A stretch of 64,000 nucleotides of DNA from an uncultured Acetatifactor sp. (GCA_947625255.1 CANQNT010000005.1:81385-145384); one strand, 5' to 3'; positions 25,899 through 37,114 are shown, numbered from the stretch's first letter. Notes: generated by a model from the letters alone, not told the origin. Numbers and translations are program-made.

Positions 25899-27095
25899 AT
25901 GATCGTACAGAAATATAAGGATATGTTATCTGGGAAGTCCGTGATCCGGCAGCTGTCGGAATTTGCCACTGCCAGGGGGGCGGAGATTGGTTATGAGAAT
26001 GTCTTTGATTATAGTCTTGGCAATCCGTCGGTTCCGGTTCCGCGGGAATTTACGGAACAGATGATCCATATGCTGGAAACGAAAGATTCCGTGGCGCTGC
26101 ATGGATATAGCCCCAGCTTAGGGATCCCCTCTGTGAGAGAGGCCATAGCCGCCTCCCTGGAGAAGAGATTCGGGCTTCCTTACCGTAAGGAGCATATTTT
26201 CATGACCTCCGGCGCCGCGGGAGCCCTGGCTCATGCGGTTCGTCTGGTAACGGAGCCTGGCGACGAGGTTTTGACGTTTGCTCCGTTTTTCCCGGAATAT
26301 CATCCTTATGTGGATCTGGCCGGTGCCGTGTTAAAGGTAGTGCCGCCGGAAACGGAGACATTTCAGATTAATTTTGAGGCTTTTGAAAAAATGATGGGTC
26401 CCAGGGTCATGGCGGTGCTGATCAATACGCCCAATAATCCGTCAGGTGTGGTTTATTCGGCGGCGACTCTGCGGAAACTGTCCGAGGTCATGACGCGCAA
26501 ATCCGTGGAGTATGGGCATGACATTTTCCTGATTTCCGACGAACCTTATCGGGAAATTGTGTTTAAAGGAGTGGATGCACCTTGCGTATCCGCTTTCTAT
26601 GAGAATACGATCATGTGTTATTCCTTTTCCAAATCTCTTTCTTTACCGGGAGAGCGTATTGGGTATCTGGCGGTACAGCCTGGATGCAGGGAAGCGGAGA
26701 CGTTGGTGAATATGTGCGGTCAGATTTCCAGGGGGATTGGACATAATTGCCCGCCTTCCATTATTCAGCTGGCAGTGGCGGAGGTTTTGGATCTGACGGC
26801 TGATTTGACTGTGTATGAGACGAATAAGGAGCTTCTGTACCGCGAGTTGATCAGTCTGGGCTTTACCTGCGTGGAACCTGGCGGAACCTTTTACATTTTC
26901 CCCAAGGCTTTGGAAGAGGATGCCAAGGTATTTTGTCGGAAAGCGTTACAGTATGATCTGGTGCTGGTGCCCGGAGATACTTTTGGCGCGCCCGGATTTT
27001 TCCGGATGGCGTATTGTATCGATACCGTAAAGGTGGAGCGGTCGCTGGGCGCTTTGCACCGGTTCGTGGAAACGGAGTACCCTGGTCGGGTGTAA
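25899..27095 (+). CDS. PLP-dependent aminotransferase, class I/II
   Basis: A 398-residue fold-type I aminotransferase. Landmarks are TSGAAGALAHAVR (phosphate-binding loop), NTPNNPSGVVY (Asn contacting PLP), LISDEPYREIVF (Asp and Tyr) and CYSFSKSLSLPGERIGYLA with the PLP lysine in SFSKS and the substrate-binding arginine nearby. This is the aspartate/aromatic aminotransferase group; the exact substrate cannot be assigned, and no biosynthetic pathway gene sits beside it. Confidence 0.87.
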   Translation: MIVQKYKDMLSGKSVIRQLSEFATARGAEIGYENVFDYSLGNPSVPVPREFTEQMIHMLETKDSVALHGYSPSLGIPSVREAIAASLEKRFGLPYRKEHIFMTSGAAGALAHAVRLVTEPGDEVLTFAPFFPEYHPYVDLAGAVLKVVPPETETFQINFEAFEKMMGPRVMAVLINTPNNPSGVVYSAATLRKLSEVMTRKSVEYGHDIFLISDEPYREIVFKGVDAPCVSAFYENTIMCYSFSKSLSLPGERIGYLAVQPGCREAETLVNMCGQISRGIGHNCPPSIIQLAVAEVLDLTADLTVYETNKELLYRELISLGFTCVEPGGTFYIFPKALEEDAKVFCRKALQYDLVLVPGDTFGAPGFFRMAYCIDTVKVERSLGALHRFVETEYPGRV

Positions 27096-27170
27096 AAAAA
27101 GGAATGCCTTATGCGGCGCACGCGGCAAAGGCCCGGGCGGCTGCGCGGGGAAAGGAGAAGAGAAATTCGT

Positions 27171-28022
27171 ATGTATCAGGCCGGACTGGTTCTGGAGGGT
27201 GGAGGAATGAAAGGAGTCTATACCGCCGGGGTTTTGGATCTCTTTCTTGATAAAGGTGTAGTTTTCACGAGCGTTTACGGGGTGTCTGCGGGGGCCTGCA
27301 GCATGTGCAGCTTTTTGTCCGGGCAGCGGGGGCGGGCTTACCACGTCAACGTGGATTATCTGGATTCCCCCAATTATTGCGGCGTAAAGAGTCTGCTGAC
27401 GACCGGGGATTTGTTCAACGTGAAGATGTGCTATCATCAGATCCCGGAAAGCTTGAATCCCTATGATTATGAAGCGTTTGACAAATATCCCGGAAAAGCG
27501 TTCAGCGTCGTGACGAATATCGAGACGGGGCAGCCGGAATATTTGCAGGTCCATGATATGTTCAGGGAGATAGACAAGATTCGCGCTTCCGCGTCTTTGC
27601 CGCTGGTTTCCCGAAACGTGAAGATTGACGGGAAGTATTATTTGGACGGGGGCATATCGGACGCGATTCCGATCCAGAAGTCCATACAGGACGGAAATCA
27701 GAAAAACATCGTCGTCCTGACCAAGGAGGAGGGGTTTATCCGCAGGCCATCGTCCCAATTGGGGCTGATCAGGCTGCGTTATTGGAACTATCCCATGGTC
27801 TACGAGAGAATGAGAGAACGCCATGCCCGTTATAACGCCACCATTCATTTTCTGGAGCGGCAGCAGGAGGAAGGCCGCGCGTTTGTTATCCGGCCGAAGC
27901 ATAAAAGCGACGTGGGCCGCATAGAAAAGGATAAGAAGAAGCTGGCCGCTCTTTATGAAGAGGGCTACCGGGACGCGGCGGATTGTTATGAAGAAATGAA
28001 AGAATATCTGGAGCGTCCTTGA
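27171..28022 (+). CDS. Patatin-like phospholipase (YjjU-type)
   Basis: A 283-residue acyl hydrolase with the full patatin set: oxyanion loop LEGGGMKGVYTAGVLD, nucleophile elbow YGVSAGACS (GxSxG) and the catalytic aspartate in YLDGGISDAIP. The closing third is basic and Glu-rich (DVGRIEKDKKKL). Frames upstream of 27171 are Arg-rich and not family-like, and the conserved start MYQAGLVLEGG supports this ATG, though AAAGGAG is 13 bases away. Likely a lysophospholipase or membrane-lipid hydrolase; substrate unknown. Confidence 0.85.
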   Translation: MYQAGLVLEGGGMKGVYTAGVLDLFLDKGVVFTSVYGVSAGACSMCSFLSGQRGRAYHVNVDYLDSPNYCGVKSLLTTGDLFNVKMCYHQIPESLNPYDYEAFDKYPGKAFSVVTNIETGQPEYLQVHDMFREIDKIRASASLPLVSRNVKIDGKYYLDGGISDAIPIQKSIQDGNQKNIVVLTKEEGFIRRPSSQLGLIRLRYWNYPMVYERMRERHARYNATIHFLERQQEEGRAFVIRPKHKSDVGRIEKDKKKLAALYEEGYRDAADCYEEMKEYLERP

Positions 28023-28067
28023 AGACGGCCGAAGAAAGAATTTACCGATGGATGAAGGAGAGAGGAA

Positions 28068-28922
28068 ATGTTGGAGATTTTAAAGGCGATTATTTACGGT
28101 ATCGTGGAGGGCATTACGGAATGGCTCCCGATCAGCAGTACCGGACACTTGCTTTTGGTGGAGCAGCTTATGCCCTTTCAAGAGGTGTCGGAAGGGTTCT
28201 TTGATATGTTTGACGTGGTGATTCAGCTGGGGGCCATTTTGGCGGTAGTGGTATTGTATTGGGGCAAGATCTGGCCTTTCGCGCTGACCGGCAAGGAACG
28301 GCAGGGCAGAACCGATCCCATGTCTTTCATCAAAATGGACGTGATGACCTTATGGTTTAAAATTTTAGTGTCCTGCCTCCCTGCGGCGATCATCGGTATT
28401 TTGTTTGACGAGGTGTTTGAGCGCTTGTTTTACAACCCGATCTGTATTGCCCTGGCCCTTATTATCTTTGGTATCGCGTTCCTGGTGATTGAAACCTGGA
28501 ATCACGGAAGAAAGCCCAAGATCAGAAAGCTGTCCCAGATCACTTACCAGACGGCCCTGATCATCGGTGTTTTCCAGGTGATCGCGGCAATCTTTCCCGG
28601 AACCTCCCGTTCCGGCGCCACCATTATAGGCGCGCTGATGCTCGGCGTGTCCAGGACGGTGGCCGCGGAGTATACTTTCTTTCTGGCCATTCCCGTGATG
28701 TTTGGCGCCAGCCTCCTGAAAATGGTAAAATTTGGCTTTGCCTTTACGGCCATGGAAGCAGTGCTCCTATTTATCGGAACGGTGGTTTCTTTTGTGGTCT
28801 CGTTCTTCTGCCTGCGTTTCCTGGTCAGCTACGTGAAGAAGCATAATTTTAAAATCTTTGGTTTGTACAGAATCGTGCTGGGAATTATCGTCCTGCTTTA
28901 TTTTGGCCTGACAGTTGCATAA
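28068..28922 (+). CDS. uppP: Undecaprenyl-diphosphatase
   Basis: A 284-residue integral membrane phosphatase (BacA/UppP) that recycles undecaprenyl pyrophosphate, the lipid carrier for peptidoglycan and surface polymers. Signatures are GIVEGITEWLPISSTGHL and FPGTSRSGATIIGALMLG, with about eight membrane helices. High activity gives bacitracin tolerance in other species. GGAGAGAGG precedes the ATG. It lies 45 bp after the patatin gene, possibly in one transcript. Confidence 0.95.
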   Translation: MLEILKAIIYGIVEGITEWLPISSTGHLLLVEQLMPFQEVSEGFFDMFDVVIQLGAILAVVVLYWGKIWPFALTGKERQGRTDPMSFIKMDVMTLWFKILVSCLPAAIIGILFDEVFERLFYNPICIALALIIFGIAFLVIETWNHGRKPKIRKLSQITYQTALIIGVFQVIAAIFPGTSRSGATIIGALMLGVSRTVAAEYTFFLAIPVMFGASLLKMVKFGFAFTAMEAVLLFIGTVVSFVVSFFCLRFLVSYVKKHNFKIFGLYRIVLGIIVLLYFGLTVA

Positions 28923-29004
28923 GGCAGGGCGCAGGGGTGTGAGAGTCATTCGTTTGGTGAGCGGCGCGGACCGGTATCTGCCCGGGAAACGGCGCGGGAG
29001 GCGA

Positions 29005-29028
29005 CTGCAGGATGTGCGATACCTGCAG
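29005..29028. repeat. Small inverted repeat downstream of uppP
   Basis: CTGCAGG (29005-29011) and CCTGCAG (29022-29028) around a 10-nt loop, without a T tract. Significance unknown. Confidence 0.35.
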
Positions 29029-29060
29029 TGTGTGGATGCGGAATTTGTTTTGAAAAGGAA

Positions 29061-29104
29061 TTCAGCAGGATAAATTCGAGTTTTACCGAATTTGTCCTGC
29101 TGAA
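29061..29104 (+). terminator. Terminator-like hairpin before the heat-shock operon
   Basis: An 18-bp stem with a single T-G pair (29061-29078 against 29087-29104), 8-nt loop, followed by ATTTTAT. It insulates the hrcA operon from uppP read-through. Confidence 0.65.
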
Positions 29105-29156
29105 ATTTTATAAAAAATGTTTATAATTTCTTTATAATTAATTTGAAGAAAAAATG

Positions 29157-29185
29157 TTGACAATATATATGCTTAGTGATATTTT
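29157..29185 (+). promoter_or_regulatory. Promoter of the hrcA operon
   Basis: Consensus TTGACA (29157-29162), 17-bp spacer, TATTTT (29180-29185). The CIRCE element starts 14 bp after the -10, so HrcA binding would cover the transcription start. Confidence 0.8.
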
Positions 29186-29199
29186 AGGTAAAGAAGATG

Positions 29200-29226
29200 T
29201 TAGCACTCCCCTTTAACGAGTGCTAA
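29200..29226 (+). promoter_or_regulatory. CIRCE operator for HrcA
   Basis: Perfect consensus: TTAGCACTC (29200-29208), nine bases, GAGTGCTAA (29218-29226). This is the class I heat-shock operator bound by the HrcA repressor encoded just downstream. Confidence 0.97.
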
Positions 29227-29308
29227 CAAGATTAAAGAAGTCTTGCGGCAGTCTTGCGGCAGAGCAAATCGGCTATTCGGTACGCCTGGTTCCGGTTTGG
29301 AGGATGGA

Positions 29309-30340
29309 ATGGAGTTGGACGAGAGGAAGAAGAAAATTTTACAAGCGGTAATTCGCAATTATCTGGAAACGGGCGAGCCGGTGGGCAGCAGAACGATTTC
29401 CAAATATACCGACTTGAATCTGAGCTCCGCCACTATCCGCAACGAAATGGCCGATTTGGAAGAATTGGGGTATATTTTACAACCCCACACTTCCGCGGGC
29501 AGAATTCCTTCTGACAAGGGATATCGCTTTTACGTGGACGCTATGATGGAGGAAAAGGAACGTGAAGTGGTAGAGATGAAGGAGATGCTGGTGGAGCGGC
29601 AGGACAAGATGGAGCTCTTGTTAAAGCAGGTAGTCAAGGTGCTGGCGCAGAACACAAACTACGCCACCATGATATCTGCTCCCCGGATTTATGGCAGCAA
29701 GGTAAAGTTCATCCAGCTTTCCCGTGTGGATCGTGGGCAGATTCTGGCGGTGGTCGTGGTGGAAGGAAACGTGATCAAAAACAAAATTCTGAACGTGGAC
29801 GAGGAGCTGACGGATGAGACCTTATTAAAGCTGAATATCCTGTTGAACACCCATTTGAACGGGCTGAGTCTGGGAGAAATCAATCTGGGAATGATCACCG
29901 CCATGAAGCAGCAGGCAGGGATTCACAGCGATATCGTGAATGAGGTCATTGACGCGGTGGCGGAGGCCATAAGGCCGGATGAGGACTTGCAGATTTACAC
30001 CAGCGGCACCAATAACTTTTTCCGTTATCCCGAATTGGCGGACCATAAGATGGCCAGTCAGCTGATTGAGACTTTTGAAGAGAAAAATGTTCTGAGCGGC
30101 CTTTTGCAGGACGCAAAAGCGGGGGAGAACGGATCGGGGATTCAGGTGTATATCGGAAGCGAAACCTCGGTGAGCAGTATGAAAGATTGCAGTGTTGTCA
30201 CCGCCACATATGAATTGGAGGAAGGCATGCGAGGTACCATTGGAATCGTGGGGCCGAAGCGGATGGATTACGACAAGGTAATCGGTGTGCTGAAGACTCT
30301 GCAAAGCCAATTGGATGAATTATATAAAAAGAAAGAATAG
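29309..30340 (+). CDS. hrcA: HrcA heat-inducible transcription repressor
   Basis: A 343-residue repressor of class I heat-shock genes. MELDERKKKILQAVI starts the N-terminal winged helix; ISKYTDLNLSSATIRNEMADL is the HTH (core LSSATIRNEMADLEELG) and LQPHTSAGRIPSDKGYR is the family signature; the rest is the dimerisation and GAF-like domain. The frame opens at 29243, but GGAGG at 29299-29303 selects the ATG at 29309. HrcA needs GroEL for activity in other Firmicutes; groEL is not in the window. The operon order hrcA-grpE-dnaK-dnaJ is classical. Confidence 0.97.
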   Translation: MELDERKKKILQAVIRNYLETGEPVGSRTISKYTDLNLSSATIRNEMADLEELGYILQPHTSAGRIPSDKGYRFYVDAMMEEKEREVVEMKEMLVERQDKMELLLKQVVKVLAQNTNYATMISAPRIYGSKVKFIQLSRVDRGQILAVVVVEGNVIKNKILNVDEELTDETLLKLNILLNTHLNGLSLGEINLGMITAMKQQAGIHSDIVNEVIDAVAEAIRPDEDLQIYTSGTNNFFRYPELADHKMASQLIETFEEKNVLSGLLQDAKAGENGSGIQVYIGSETSVSSMKDCSVVTATYELEEGMRGTIGIVGPKRMDYDKVIGVLKTLQSQLDELYKKKE

Positions 30341-30410
30341 CTTGAACGAGGGCTGATAGTTCAAATGCAGGGCAATCACTGAAGTTCAGGGCTATGGAAA
30401 GGATAAAGAG

Positions 30411-31193
30411 ATGGCTGACATGGAAAAAGAAGCGAGCCGGCAGGACCAAGAGCCGAAAGGCGCGGAAACCGATACCCAGGAATCTGCGGGTGTGGGTCGG
30501 GAAACCGGACAAAAGCCGCAGGATACCAGCCAGGCGACCGGGGAAGAAGCTCCCGGAGAGGCGGCGGAAGCGCAGGAAATGACTGAGGACCAGGAGACGG
30601 CAGAAGGGCAGGAAACGGCTGAAGAAGAGCTTTCCGAAGAGGAAGAAGCTTCTGGTGAGGAAGCCGGTGAGGCCGGAGCCGGGAAAGAACCAAAGGCAAG
30701 TTGGGCCGAACGAATGGCCGCCAAGAAGCAGGCGAAGCAGGAGAAGAAGCTGGACCCCCTTAAGGAGCGGATCGCGGAATTAGAGGATCGCACCAAGCGT
30801 CAGCTGGCGGAGTTTGAAAATTTCCGCAAGAGGACGGACAAGGAGAAACAGGCGATGTTTGAGATCGGCGCCAGGAGCGTGATCGAGAAGATTCTTCCCG
30901 TGATCGACAATTTCGAACGTGGATTGGCCACCGTCCCGGAGGATAAGAAAGACGATCCGTTCGTGGATGGAATGAATCGTGTTTATAAGCAGATGCTGAC
31001 GGAACTGGAGAATATGGGCGTGAAGCCTATTGAGGCCGTTGGCAGGGAATTCGATCCCAAACTGCACAATGCGGTCATGCAGGTGACCAGCGAGGAGCAG
31101 GAGCCGGGCACGGTATTCCAGGAGCTGCAAAAAGGTTATACCTACCGCGACAGCGTGGTACGGCACAGCATGGTATCGGTTGTCAGCGAGTAA
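30411..31193 (+). CDS. grpE: GrpE nucleotide exchange factor
   Basis: A 260-residue cochaperone that releases ADP from DnaK. The conserved coiled coil and beta domain lie in about residues 105-258 (AELEDRTKRQLAEFENFRKR, core LAEFENFRKRTDKEK; VIDNFERGL; GREFDPKLHNAV; GYTYRDSVVRHSMVSV). The first 95 residues are an extended disordered region dominated by Glu, Ala, Gln and Thr, longer than in most GrpE proteins. The start at 30411 has GGAAAGG eight bases upstream. Confidence 0.95.
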   Translation: MADMEKEASRQDQEPKGAETDTQESAGVGRETGQKPQDTSQATGEEAPGEAAEAQEMTEDQETAEGQETAEEELSEEEEASGEEAGEAGAGKEPKASWAERMAAKKQAKQEKKLDPLKERIAELEDRTKRQLAEFENFRKRTDKEKQAMFEIGARSVIEKILPVIDNFERGLATVPEDKKDDPFVDGMNRVYKQMLTELENMGVKPIEAVGREFDPKLHNAVMQVTSEEQEPGTVFQELQKGYTYRDSVVRHSMVSVVSE

Positions 31194-31247
31194 CGAACCG
31201 CGTCAGGCGGCAAAAAAATAGAATATTCAGTAATGATCAATGAATAG

Positions 31248-33152
<1,905 letters not shown>

Positions 33153-33165
33153 TACGAGGTAAATC

Positions 33166-34332
33166 ATGGCAGAACAGAAGCGAGACTATTATGAGGTGCT
33201 CGGCGTAGATAAAACTGCAGATGAAGCGGCAATCAAAAAGGCTTACCGTACTTTGGCCAAGAAGTATCACCCGGATATGAATCCGGGTGATGCCGAAGCC
33301 GAAAAGAAGTTCAAGGAAGCTTCGGAGGCTTATGCCGTGCTCAGCGATCCGGAAAAGAGACGCCAGTATGATCAGTTCGGTCATGCCGCTTTTGATGGCG
33401 GAATGGGCGGAGACGGAGGATTTGATTTTAGCGGCACGGATTTCAGCGATATTTTCGGAGATATCTTTGGCGACTTTTTCGGCGGCGGACGGAGCCGTTC
33501 CTATAGCAGCAACAGCCCCATGAAAGGAAACACCCTCTATACAAGTGTTAAGGTGTCTTTTGAAGAAGCGGTGTTTGGCTGCGAAAAGACGGTGGAGTTG
33601 ACGGTCAAGGAGCCTTGTAAGACTTGTAACGGTACCGGTGCGAGGCCCGGAACCAGTCCAGAGATATGCAGCAAGTGCGGAGGAAAGGGACAGGTAGTAT
33701 TTACCCAGCAATCTTTCTTCGGCACTGTTCGTAATGTGCAGCCATGTCCGGACTGTAAGGGAACCGGTAAAATCATTCGCGAGAAATGTCCCGATTGCCG
33801 CGGTACCGGTTTTGTGGCGATGCAGAAGCGCTATGCGGTAAAGATTAACGCGGGTATTGATAACGGACAGGTGATCCTGATGCCCGGTCTGGGCGATCCT
33901 GGCGTGAATGGCGGTCCCAGGGGAGATGTGAAAGTGGAAGTCTCTGTGGGAAGACATCCGATTTTCCAGAGACAGGATATGAACATATATTCCACTGTGC
34001 CGATGTCCTTTGCGGTAGCGGCGCTGGGCGGAGAGATCATGGTGGATACCGTGGATGGCAAGGTGATCTACGAAGTGAAGCCCGGAACCCAGACCGATAC
34101 CAAGGTGCGTCTGAAAGGAAAGGGCGTGCCGTCTTGGCGGAATCCGGAATTCCGAGGGGATCACTATGTGACGCTGGTGGTTCAGGTGCCCAGCCGCTTA
34201 AAGCCGGAGGCCAAGGAACTGTTAAGACAATTCGATGCCGAATGCGGCAATACCCTGAACGTGTCAGCCGATGTTGGCGGGGATGACGGCAAGGGTGATT
34301 CAAAGTCCAGAAAAAAGAAATTTTTTAAATAA
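33166..34332 (+). CDS. dnaJ: DnaJ (Hsp40) co-chaperone
   Basis: A 388-residue type I DnaJ. The J domain (residues 1-70) has [11 protein letters not shown] with the HPD tripeptide, followed by a Gly/Phe-rich region, four zinc-binding CxxCxGxG repeats ([32 protein letters not shown]) and the C-terminal substrate-binding domains. The tail is Lys-rich. It lies 13 bp after dnaK and is closed by a terminator. Confidence 0.97.
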   Translation: MAEQKRDYYEVLGVDKTADEAAIKKAYRTLAKKYHPDMNPGDAEAEKKFKEASEAYAVLSDPEKRRQYDQFGHAAFDGGMGGDGGFDFSGTDFSDIFGDIFGDFFGGGRSRSYSSNSPMKGNTLYTSVKVSFEEAVFGCEKTVELTVKEPCKTCNGTGARPGTSPEICSKCGGKGQVVFTQQSFFGTVRNVQPCPDCKGTGKIIREKCPDCRGTGFVAMQKRYAVKINAGIDNGQVILMPGLGDPGVNGGPRGDVKVEVSVGRHPIFQRQDMNIYSTVPMSFAVAALGGEIMVDTVDGKVIYEVKPGTQTDTKVRLKGKGVPSWRNPEFRGDHYVTLVVQVPSRLKPEAKELLRQFDAECGNTLNVSADVGGDDGKGDSKSRKKKFFK

Positions 34333-34342
34333 AAAATGAGAG

Positions 34343-34369
34343 ATGGCTCGCCTGGCGGGCCATTTTTTT
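34343..34369 (+). terminator. Terminator of the hrcA-dnaJ operon
   Basis: ATGGCTCGC (34343-34351) and GCGGGCCAT (34355-34363), one T-G pair, CTG loop, followed by a run of seven T. Confidence 0.9.
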
Positions 34370-34510
34370 ATTATTGCCGTGCTGCAACCGCGATTTTTCT
34401 GGAATCCGGCAAAGTTTTTACTGTATTTCTGTCACGGTTTGTAGTATACTTAAGGAAATGGCGGCCTGGAACCGTTCCGACTGCCCGTTTTACATAGAGG
34501 AGGATTGAAA

Positions 34511-34855
34511 ATGAATTTATTCGTGTGTTATCCCAAATGTACGACTTGTCAGAAAGCGCGGAAATGGCTGGATGAAAAGGGAGTGGAATATCAGCTGCGT
34601 AATATTAAGACGGATAACCCCTCCGTGGAGGAACTGCGGGAGTGGCAACAGCGCAGTGGTCTGGAGATTAAGAAGTTTTTCAATACCAGCGGTTTATTGT
34701 ATAAAGAGATGAATCTTAAGGATAAGCTGCCGGAAATGACATTGGAGGAGAAGCTTTCACTGCTTGCCAGTGATGGGATGTTGGTGAAGCGGCCGATTTT
34801 GGTAACAGAGGATAAGGTATTGGTCGGATTCCGTGAAAAGGAATGGGACATATAA
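34511..34855 (+). CDS. ArsC/Spx-family thioredoxin-fold protein
   Basis: A 114-residue protein of the ArsC/Spx/YffB family. It keeps both cysteines of the redox switch (CTTC at residues 10-13, the same positions as in Spx) and the typical RPILV segment (MLVKRPILVTEDKVLVGF). It may be a reductase or an RNA-polymerase-binding regulator; the sequence does not decide. GAGGAGG at 34497-34503 fits the ATG at 34511; the TTG at 34505 is too close. It lies nine bases before the sortase gene. Confidence 0.85.
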   Translation: MNLFVCYPKCTTCQKARKWLDEKGVEYQLRNIKTDNPSVEELREWQQRSGLEIKKFFNTSGLLYKEMNLKDKLPEMTLEEKLSLLASDGMLVKRPILVTEDKVLVGFREKEWDI

Positions 34856-34864
34856 GGAGAATTC

Positions 34865-35965
34865 ATGAGAAATAAAAGGAAAGTGCTGGGAACGATATTG
34901 ATTATCGCGGGATTGTGCTGCTTGTTGGCCGGGACGGGATTTTTGATCATGCGCGTTCTGGATGACCGCGAAATGCAGAATCAGTTGGAGGCTCTTCGAC
35001 CGGTGGAAGGCGAGACGTTGGAGCCGGGAGAAGATGTTCCGAATTCCAATGCGGGAACACAAGAGGGTGATTTCGCGGAAACAGTCGGAGAAACTGATAC
35101 CGATTCCCAGAGCGGTTCCGGTACGGAAAGCAGTGATACCGAGAATACGAATAACCCGGAGGGATCGGGAGCAGAGAATTCGGGCGGTGCTGAGTCTGGG
35201 GACGGTGCGGAGAATTCCGGCGGCTCCGAGAACGGAAACGGCACGGAGAACTCCGGCGGTTCTGAAAGCACGGGTCCGGGCAGCGGCATTGAAATTGATC
35301 CGCCGGAGACAGATCCCACTGTTTTCGCACCCTCCAATCCTGATCGGTCGGGAACTGTCACCAACCCATACGCGGATGCTTTCCGGCAAAACAGCGACAT
35401 GGTGGCATGGCTGAAAATCGACGGGACGGTAATCGACTATCCGGTGATGCAGACCATGGATGACGAGAATTATTATCTGAACCGAGGTTTTGATAAGAAG
35501 AGCAATAGCAATGGCTGTCTGATCATGGATACAGACAGCACCGTGACCGGCGATATGAGCACTAACTTGATCATACATGGTCATAACATGAAGAGCGGCG
35601 CCATGTTTGGCAACCTGGAAGAGTATGAAAAGGAAAAGTATTGTCAGGAGCATAAGTACATTTCCCTTTATACCAAGGAGTGTCAGCGGAATTACGAAGT
35701 GATCGCCGTGTTTCGTTCCCAGGTTTTCAAAAAGACGGACAATGTATTTAAATATTACCAGTTTTTCCAGGCGGACACGCAGGAGGAATTTGACAACTGG
35801 TATACGAACATTATGGCCCTGGCCCAGTATGATACTGGAGTGACGGCGGAGTTCGGAGATCGGTTTCTGACCCTTTCTACTTGTGTTTATCATGTGGAAA
35901 ACGGACGCCTGGTGGTGGTCGCCAAAGAGATCGAGCCGGGAGACAGCTACGCGCCGATCGAGTGA
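34865..35965 (+). CDS. srtB: Class B sortase with a low-complexity linker
   Basis: A 366-residue transpeptidase that joins surface proteins to the cell wall. It has an N-terminal membrane anchor (about residues 8-29), then about 110 residues of acidic, Ser/Gly/Asn-rich sequence including repeats of ENSGGxE, then the sortase domain (about 150-366). Catalytic residues are visible: His240 in IIHGHNMKSG, Cys340 in TLSTCVY and the arginine in NGRLVVVAK. The linker is unusually long for SrtB and may span the peptidoglycan. No sortase substrate with a sorting signal is seen in the window. AAGGAGA precedes the ATG. Confidence 0.92.
   Translation: MRNKRKVLGTILIIAGLCCLLAGTGFLIMRVLDDREMQNQLEALRPVEGETLEPGEDVPNSNAGTQEGDFAETVGETDTDSQSGSGTESSDTENTNNPEGSGAENSGGAESGDGAENSGGSENGNGTENSGGSESTGPGSGIEIDPPETDPTVFAPSNPDRSGTVTNPYADAFRQNSDMVAWLKIDGTVIDYPVMQTMDDENYYLNRGFDKKSNSNGCLIMDTDSTVTGDMSTNLIIHGHNMKSGAMFGNLEEYEKEKYCQEHKYISLYTKECQRNYEVIAVFRSQVFKKTDNVFKYYQFFQADTQEEFDNWYTNIMALAQYDTGVTAEFGDRFLTLSTCVYHVENGRLVVVAKEIEPGDSYAPIE
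35147..35286 (+). repeat. Degenerate tandem repeats in the sortase linker
   Basis: Repeated codons for GlySer/Glu/Asn (units such as GAENSGGAES, GAENSGGSEN, GTENSGGSES) make imperfect 30-36 bp nucleotide repeats within srtB. Repeat number may vary between strains. Confidence 0.6.
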
Positions 35966-36124
35966 GGTTCAAGAAAAAGGCGGAGAGCAAGGCCAGGATA
36001 AAGAGTCTGCAGAGAGCAAGGCCAGGATAAAGAGCCGGCAGAGAGCAAGGCAGAAGAAAGGCAGAAAGAAAGCCAGAAAGAAAGCCAGAAAGATAAGCGG
36101 AAAGAAAGGCAAAAGACAGAAACA
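35966..36124 (+). repeat. Purine-rich direct repeats between srtB and prmA
   Basis: Two nearly identical copies of gagcaaggccaggataaaga (first near 35980, second near 36014), a partial third, then reiterated aaagccag/aaaggcag units up to the prmA start. Almost no pyrimidine runs on the plus strand. One frame can be read as a Lys/Arg-rich peptide, but it lacks a credible start and overlaps srtB, so no gene is called. Confidence 0.6.
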
Positions 36125-37114
36125 ATGAAATGGACCAGATTTCGGATTAAGACGATTACGGACGCAGAGGATATCATCATCAGTACGTTATATGATATTG
36201 GGCTGGAGGGAGCCCAGATTGAAGACAAGGTTCCTTTGACCGCCCTGGAGAAAGAGCAGATGTTCGTGGATATTCTGCCGGAAGGACCAGAGGATGATGG
36301 AATCGCATATTTAAGTTTTTTCGTGGAACAGAAGCAAAACGGCGCTCTGGAACTGCAGGGGGAAAAGATGAGCGCGGATGCCGTTCGGGAGCGTGTGCGG
36401 GAGGAATTGGAAGCGCTTTCCCAATGGATGGATATTGGCGAAGGCGAGATCATGGTGGATGAAACCGAGGATATCGACTGGATCAACAATTGGAAACAAT
36501 ATTTTCATCAGTTTACCATTGATGATATTCTGGTGATTCCCTCTTGGGAAGAGCTTGAACCGGGAAAGGAAACCGGCATGGTGCTTCATATTGATCCGGG
36601 CACCGCTTTCGGAACGGGTATGCATGAAACGACCCAGCTTTGCATCCGCCAGCTTCGTAAATATGTGACTACGGAGACCGAGCTTTTGGACGTGGGGACG
36701 GGAAGTGGAATTTTGGCCATTCTTTCGCTGATGTTTGGGGCGAGGCATGCCGTTGGCACGGATCTGGATATCTGTGCCGTGGAGGCAGTGGCTCAGAACT
36801 GCGCGGCTAACGGCATTGCGGCTGATCGGTTTGAAATGATGATCGGGAATATCATTACGGATTCGGAGATTCAGGAACGCGTGGGCTATGGACGATACGA
36901 CATCGTGGTGGCGAACATTCTGGCGGATGTGCTGGTGCCCTTGACCCCGGTGATCTGCAATCAATTGAAGCCGGGAGGAATTTATATTACCTCCGGGATT
37001 ATTGACGACAAAGAGCAGACGGTTGTGGATGCCGTCCGGGCATCCGGCTTCGAGGTGTTGGAGGTCACGTACCAGGGCGAGTGGGTCAGTGTGACGGCCC
37101 GTAAGGCGATGTGA
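36125..37114 (+). CDS. prmA: Ribosomal protein L11 methyltransferase
   Basis: A 329-residue SAM-dependent enzyme that trimethylates ribosomal protein L11. The N-terminal substrate domain begins MKWTRFRIKTITDAEDIII; the methyltransferase fold shows IDPGTAFGTGMHETTQLC, LLDVGTGSGILAILSL (SAM loop) and DIVVANILADVLVPL, all typical of PrmA. The ribosome binding site is weak (AAAGG about 12 bases upstream) because the repeat-rich spacer runs right up to the start, so expression may depend on the upstream transcript. Confidence 0.93.
   Translation: MKWTRFRIKTITDAEDIIISTLYDIGLEGAQIEDKVPLTALEKEQMFVDILPEGPEDDGIAYLSFFVEQKQNGALELQGEKMSADAVRERVREELEALSQWMDIGEGEIMVDETEDIDWINNWKQYFHQFTIDDILVIPSWEELEPGKETGMVLHIDPGTAFGTGMHETTQLCIRQLRKYVTTETELLDVGTGSGILAILSLMFGARHAVGTDLDICAVEAVAQNCAANGIAADRFEMMIGNIITDSEIQERVGYGRYDIVVANILADVLVPLTPVICNQLKPGGIYITSGIIDDKEQTVVDAVRASGFEVLEVTYQGEWVSVTARKAM

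Noticed and set aside
35147..35286. CRISPR-like repeat series
   Set aside because: The repeats are in frame within the sortase linker, imperfect and without unique spacers; they encode low-complexity peptide.
35883..36128. 81-residue basic peptide overlapping the srtB end and the purine repeats
   Set aside because: Starts inside srtB, has no ribosome binding site, and its Lys/Arg richness is forced by the A/G repeats.
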